A stretch of 64,000 bases of DNA, taken from contig JADJBK010000006.1 of NCBI GenBank assembly GCA_016703745.1, forward strand, positions 1,736,001 to 1,800,000, in the 5' to 3' direction. Source of the stretch: Nitrosomonas sp. (GTDB lineage: Bacteria; Pseudomonadota; Gammaproteobacteria; Burkholderiales; Nitrosomonadaceae). A program made the translations under genes and the position numbers. Every line of letters starts with the position of its first letter. The first letter of the stretch is position 1. The notes beneath the pieces were generated by a model, which saw nothing but the letters and a program-made list of their open reading frames with translations, was not told the origin of the DNA and searched no databases. This document shows positions 60,218 through 64,000 of the stretch, one piece after another.

Positions 60218-61519
60218 TTAGGAAGCCGGTTTATCAGGAATCTCGGTCGTGTGTGACCCAAATCTGGCAGTGTTTGGCAGCGTTGTTGTATGATTTTCCA
60301 GTAATTCTATACGAGCTTGCAGCCTGGCAACCAGAGTTTCATTCTCAGGTCCCTCGGTATGGGTGAATTCAACGCTATCTTCATAAGGTTCGGTGGTTGT
60401 GCCGGTGAGTTTGATCAATATACCCGCCAGAAGCCCACCAGTTAGCGCAATAACCAGCGTGATGCCTATACCAGTAAGCTGAACAGTTGCAATGCCTGGA
60501 ACAACCAGCAGCGCGCTGAAACCGCCTAATAAGCCCGGCATGCCGTGTAAATTATGCACGCCGCAGGTATCGTAAATATTTAGTTTTGATTCCAGTGCGG
60601 GAAGAATGTATCGATAACCGATAACCGAAATGGTGCCGGCCAGCAGACCAATTGCAAATGCGCCAACAGGATTGACCACATCACAAACGGAACCAATCGC
60701 TACGCCACCAGCCAGAGCAGCATTGGCCATGTCTACCATCGATGTTTTGCCCTTGTTAACCGCTGTGCTGACGAAATAAGTGGCAATCGATGCTCCACAG
60801 AGTGCTAGTAATGTATTCACAACGGTTTGTGGCATTTGTTCAAGAGGAACGAGTGCTGTAGCGAAACTCGGCCAGAAAAGCCACAAAACTGCGGAACCGA
60901 GCATGGCAAAGCGATCAGAAGTAGGATCGGATTGAATTGGCTGGCTGCGCTGGTAAGCAGTCGTTAACACGATAGACATGGCCAGACCAAAATAGGCACC
61001 AAAGGCATGAATGACTATGGAGCCGGCTGTATCCTGAAATCCGGTTGTCAATCCGAATGCATTGTCCAATACGATCCACTCATTCAACAAATAAAGTGGT
61101 ACCAGTAACAACGCCAACAATGCATATTGGAAAACTCGCAAACGTCCAAGCACTGCGCCCATTGCAATTAAGGCAGCAGCCGTTGCCAGTTCAGCAAAAA
61201 GTAATGCATTGAGCGTGTGCGGATCAAGGGCGTGCCCAAAAACGCCATTGGCACGTAGCAGAATATAGAGCGGCAGGCTAACAGCAACTACCAGGTAGGT
61301 GCCAGTAATTGCGCCAAAACCATACCTGCGGACAAATACCATCAAAAACCCAAACCCTACCAGCAGCATTGCCAGAATATGGATGATGTAGTTGTATTGT
61401 GCAACAACCTGGGCATCACTGACCTCTGGTACGAGTTCAACAGCAACTGCCATCGCGCTGAAGCAAATTAAAAACAGACCCATTACCACTGACTGTATCA
61501 AATATAAACTCGTTCTCAC
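60218..61519 (-). CDS. Rh-type ammonium/ammonia channel (Rh50)
   Basis: The start is placed at the GTG at 61519 (AGGGGG upstream, product 'MRTSLYLIQSVVMGLFLICF'); the frame opens 42 codons earlier without support. The protein of about 433 residues has 11-12 membrane helices. Features are 'YIIHILAMLLVGFGFLMVFV', the pore Asp/first His region 'DTAGSIVIHAFGAYFGLAMS' and the second His in 'CGVHNLHGMPGLLGGFSALL', the twin-His pair of the Amt/Rh family. Its overall sequence is of the Rhesus type known from Nitrosomonas europaea (NeRh50), not the Amt type. It moves NH3/NH4+ across the inner membrane, substrate of an ammonia oxidiser. Confidence 0.92.
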   Translation of the reverse strand: MRTSLYLIQSVVMGLFLICFSAMAVAVELVPEVSDAQVVAQYNYIIHILAMLLVGFGFLMVFVRRYGFGAITGTYLVVAVSLPLYILLRANGVFGHALDPHTLNALLFAELATAAALIAMGAVLGRLRVFQYALLALLLVPLYLLNEWIVLDNAFGLTTGFQDTAGSIVIHAFGAYFGLAMSIVLTTAYQRSQPIQSDPTSDRFAMLGSAVLWLFWPSFATALVPLEQMPQTVVNTLLALCGASIATYFVSTAVNKGKTSMVDMANAALAGGVAIGSVCDVVNPVGAFAIGLLAGTISVIGYRYILPALESKLNIYDTCGVHNLHGMPGLLGGFSALLVVPGIATVQLTGIGITLVIALTGGLLAGILIKLTGTTTEPYEDSVEFTHTEGPENETLVARLQARIELLENHTTTLPNTARFGSHTTEIPDKPAS

Positions 61520-61750
61520 TTGATCCCCCTCTTTTTTTGAATGGACGAAGTACTTCGGATTCCCAGTCTGAACCGTAATAACCTTAATTGCAATAGTGAC
61601 ATAATAAAAATTTGGCTTTTTGTATGAAAAGTAAGGTGTTATCACAATAAGACTCTGAGCTTAGTTGAAGTCTTGTTAATCTGGTAAAGTAGAACTGATT
61701 TTGAGTTTTCTGTAAGTTTGTGGAATCGGGATAAGCGGAGGATGTGCGTT
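61520..61750. other. Divergent promoter region, Rh channel / secreted protein
   Basis: These 231 bp between the leftward Rh channel gene and the rightward secreted protein are AT-rich and must hold both promoters. AGCGGAGG near 61735 is the ribosome-binding site of the rightward gene. I see no operator copy of the 17-bp palindrome here. Confidence 0.5.
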
Positions 61751-64000
61751 ATGAAGCCAAATAAAGAAATTTGCGCAGGTAATTTTCTGTCTATTTTGTT
61801 GGTTCGAGCGGTCGCGGTGTTTTTCATGCTTGGAGGTATTTTTCCAGCGCAGGCTTCCCCCTATGCGGAGGGACCGTTACTTGGCGTTGTAACGGATATG
61901 CCCGAGGGAACCTGGAAAAAAGTTAATTTAAATTCTTTTTCTGAAGCATGGACGCCACCTGAACTGCGTCCACTTAAAGGCTTGGGCAATCCACCGCCGG
62001 ATAAAATCATTCTGGCTTGGAGTAGTTTTGCCTGGGACAGTAATCGTGGGGATCTGCTCCTCTATGGCGGAGGACATGCCAATTATACTGGTAATGATGT
62101 TTATCGCTGGCGCTCCAGATCTCTCAAGTGGGAGCGCGCTTCGTTACCCAGTGAAATCGCACCATCATTAATGACGACAATTGATGGTGCAGATGCTGCG
62201 CCTGTTTCGGCACATACCTACGACAATGCGGTTTTCCTGCCCATCATTGATCGATATCTGAATTTTGGGGGGGCTATATATCCCGATGGTGGCGCCTATC
62301 GACGACCCAGTGAGAATGACCCGGCATTATTAAGATCTACCGGTCCTTACCTGTTTGATCCGGGTAAAGCTAACCCGAACAAGGTCGGGGGTGCGACAGG
62401 ATCACATGTTCAGCGTGCTGGTCAGTTTCCAGGTATCGAGGGAGGAGAAATGTGGGAGAACCGTGATCTACCCAAATATCTTCCTGATCAGTATTCTTTA
62501 CGTGGCCATATAAATGGGTGTACCGCATATAGCCCTGAATCTGATCAGTACGATGTGGTTTATGTGGCGTCTCGCAGGGGTGGGGGAACGGGGCTTGCAC
62601 TGCACCGTTATCAGATAACCGATATCCATAACCCTGCTCTGGATCAGTATGAAATTGTGGGTATATTCTGGGGCAGTCCATCTGCACAGACAAGCTGTGG
62701 TTACGACCCGGTTCGAAAAGTTTTTCTTAAATCTGGCATAAACACACAGCCTTTCCAGTTCTGGGATTTGCGTCCGGAAAGAACTACCAATCGTGATCAA
62801 AAAGTTGTGATGACAGAAACTGGCGCTGATTTTGTGTCATGGATTCAGAGCTATACCGCTGCTACTGGTATTCCGCTATCCAATTGTGGATTGGATTATG
62901 ATCCCAAGCGAGAAAATTTTCTGTTGTGGTGTGGGGGGCAGGAAGTTTGGCGAATCACTCCCCCCCAGTCGCTTTCTGTAAACGGCTGGCAGTTTAATAT
63001 GGAGCCGCTTGGTCAGGGGGAGTCTCCCCCTCTGAATGTGGGAACCGGTATTCTCGGTAAATGGGAATATATTCCGGGATTTGATGTGTTTATTGGCCTT
63101 GAAAATGCAGTTAACGGGAATATCTGGGTATATAAACCCATCGGATGGATTAAACCAGGAGGAGGTAGTGGAGGCGGGGGAGCTGGCAATCTAGCACCAG
63201 AGATTTCCCTAATATCTCCTGTGCAGAGTGAGAATGTTCCACTCAATAATACGGTGACAATTGCTGCAAACGCCACCGATAGTGATGGATTAATTGATTC
63301 AGTGGTCTTTCGGGTCAATGGCAGTATTATTAGCACACTGACATCAGAACCCTATTCAGTTACCTGGACTGCTTCAGCGTTGGGTAGCTACACCATAACA
63401 GCAGAAGCTAATGACAATTCTGGAGCGACAGCTTTGTCCGAAGCAATCTTGTTAAACGTTATTCCTGGCGAGGATAATGGTGGAGGCGGTGGAGAGAATA
63501 TAACTACAGTGATTTTGCAGCGTAGCGAGAATAATCCCAACGATGCCAATGATACTTATCTGTCCACCTATCATAGAACCAGGAATTTTGGAAGCAGCCA
63601 AAAATTACCGCTTTATCTTCAAAATTATGTTCCGCTAATTCGATTCAATATCTTTGCTTCTGAAGGAGGGCCGGTTCCAGATGGAGCCGTAATAGAGTCT
63701 GCAGTTCTATCCGTGTATAAAGAGCTGTACAATCATGTTATTGCCTTGCACGCTATGTTGTTGCCTTGGAAAGAGAATGAGGCGACCTGGAATCAGGCAT
63801 CAAATGGTTTGAGTTGGCATATTGCAGGAGCAGGAGCTGCGGGGTTGGATTACCAGTCTACACCAGATGCCATTGCAAATGCGGCGTGGACTCAGGGATG
63901 GGTTGATTTTGATGTTACTGATCGCTTGAGTATTATTGCTTCCAATGCTGCAGAAAATTATGGGTGGCGCTTTATGTCAGTATCTGGAAACAATAATCTG
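61751..64000 (+). CDS. Large secreted protein: propeller-like, Ig-like and DNRLRE domains (partial)
   Basis: The ATG at 61751 has AGCGGAGG upstream and opens a frame that runs to the window end, 750 codons without a stop. A signal peptide ends 'FPAQAS' (about 36). Residues about 40-460 have kelch-like strands ('LLLYGGGHANYTGNDVYRWR', 'DRYLNFGGAIYPDGG', 'FLLWCGGQEVWRI'). A glycine linker (about 468-477) leads to a bacterial Ig-like domain ('VTIAANATDSDGLIDSVVFR', about 490-570), a second glycine linker, then a DNRLRE-type beta-sandwich from about 585 ('NDTYLSTYHRTRNFGSSQKL'). It is a multidomain exported or surface protein; its C-terminus, where anchoring would appear, is outside. Confidence 0.85.
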   Translation, partial: MKPNKEICAGNFLSILLVRAVAVFFMLGGIFPAQASPYAEGPLLGVVTDMPEGTWKKVNLNSFSEAWTPPELRPLKGLGNPPPDKIILAWSSFAWDSNRGDLLLYGGGHANYTGNDVYRWRSRSLKWERASLPSEIAPSLMTTIDGADAAPVSAHTYDNAVFLPIIDRYLNFGGAIYPDGGAYRRPSENDPALLRSTGPYLFDPGKANPNKVGGATGSHVQRAGQFPGIEGGEMWENRDLPKYLPDQYSLRGHINGCTAYSPESDQYDVVYVASRRGGGTGLALHRYQITDIHNPALDQYEIVGIFWGSPSAQTSCGYDPVRKVFLKSGINTQPFQFWDLRPERTTNRDQKVVMTETGADFVSWIQSYTAATGIPLSNCGLDYDPKRENFLLWCGGQEVWRITPPQSLSVNGWQFNMEPLGQGESPPLNVGTGILGKWEYIPGFDVFIGLENAVNGNIWVYKPIGWIKPGGGSGGGGAGNLAPEISLISPVQSENVPLNNTVTIAANATDSDGLIDSVVFRVNGSIISTLTSEPYSVTWTASALGSYTITAEANDNSGATALSEAILLNVIPGEDNGGGGGENITTVILQRSENNPNDANDTYLSTYHRTRNFGSSQKLPLYLQNYVPLIRFNIFASEGGPVPDGAVIESAVLSVYKELYNHVIALHAMLLPWKENEATWNQASNGLSWHIAGAGAAGLDYQSTPDAIANAAWTQGWVDFDVTDRLSIIASNAAENYGWRFMSVSGNNNL

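Noticed and set aside
1..64000. CRISPR array, rRNA, tRNA, complete insertion sequence, phage genes
   Set aside because: I looked for regular repeats, cloverleaf-like sequences, transposase and phage structural motifs and saw none that could be supported.

Overview
The window looks like a chromosome segment of an ammonia-oxidising betaproteobacterium close to Nitrosomonas. The pointers are an Rh-type ammonium channel of the NeRh50 kind, a DabA/DabB inorganic-carbon pump next to a SulP transporter, a group 3b NiFe hydrogenase as found in some ammonia oxidisers, integron-type attC cassettes, and beta-proteobacterial housekeeping genes. No amo, hao or rRNA gene is present, so the genus is an inference.

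Layout. (1) 1-7.5 kb: the 5' end of a modular polyketide synthase, leftward, then rightward genes for a TonB-dependent receptor and five secreted proteins. Three of the five are predicted to begin with histidine after signal-peptide cleavage, and two of those resemble the copper-binding YcnI/DUF1775 family. Three promoter regions in this block carry the same 17-bp imperfect palindrome, at two of them at identical distance from a -10 hexamer. I read the block as a regulon for metal, probably copper, capture or delivery. This is the best candidate here for an undescribed system. (2) 7.6-8.5 kb: an AT-rich, broken parA. (3) 8.7-17.9 kb: apbE, queA-tgt-yajC-secD-secF, dedA, a DUF971 gene, ubiE, and a convergent HDOD gene. 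(4) 18-23.8 kb: a MITE, a possible small RNA, a di-haem peroxidase, rppH, proS, and a secreted beta-helix protein. (5) 24.2-29.5 kb: a group 3b NiFe hydrogenase operon ending in a maturation protease fused to a zinc-finger-less HypA.

(6) 29.6-39 kb: rapZ, ridA-recG, murA, a membrane-anchored protein, argH, a fructosamine-kinase-like gene, and a dynamin-like GTPase. (7) 39.2-41.5 kb: an array of four attC sites bounding three cassettes (a lipoprotein, a DUF4160/DUF2442 pair, a ParE-type toxin-antitoxin) with no integrase in the window. (8) 41.8-50.2 kb: a leftward, mostly overlapping operon of class II aldolase, a large hybrid histidine kinase, sucC, sucD, a lipoprotein and dacB. (9) 50.3-51.5 kb: creA and a decayed hxlR regulator. 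(10) 51.8-61.5 kb: dabA-dabB-sulP, a histidine kinase/response regulator pair, and the Rh channel; together these handle inorganic carbon and ammonia. (11) 61.75 kb to the end: a large secreted multidomain protein that runs off the window.

Several start sites were moved inward from the longest open frame because a ribosome-binding site and signal peptide or family N-terminus support the inner one. Functions come from motif and family recognition by eye; no database search was possible.
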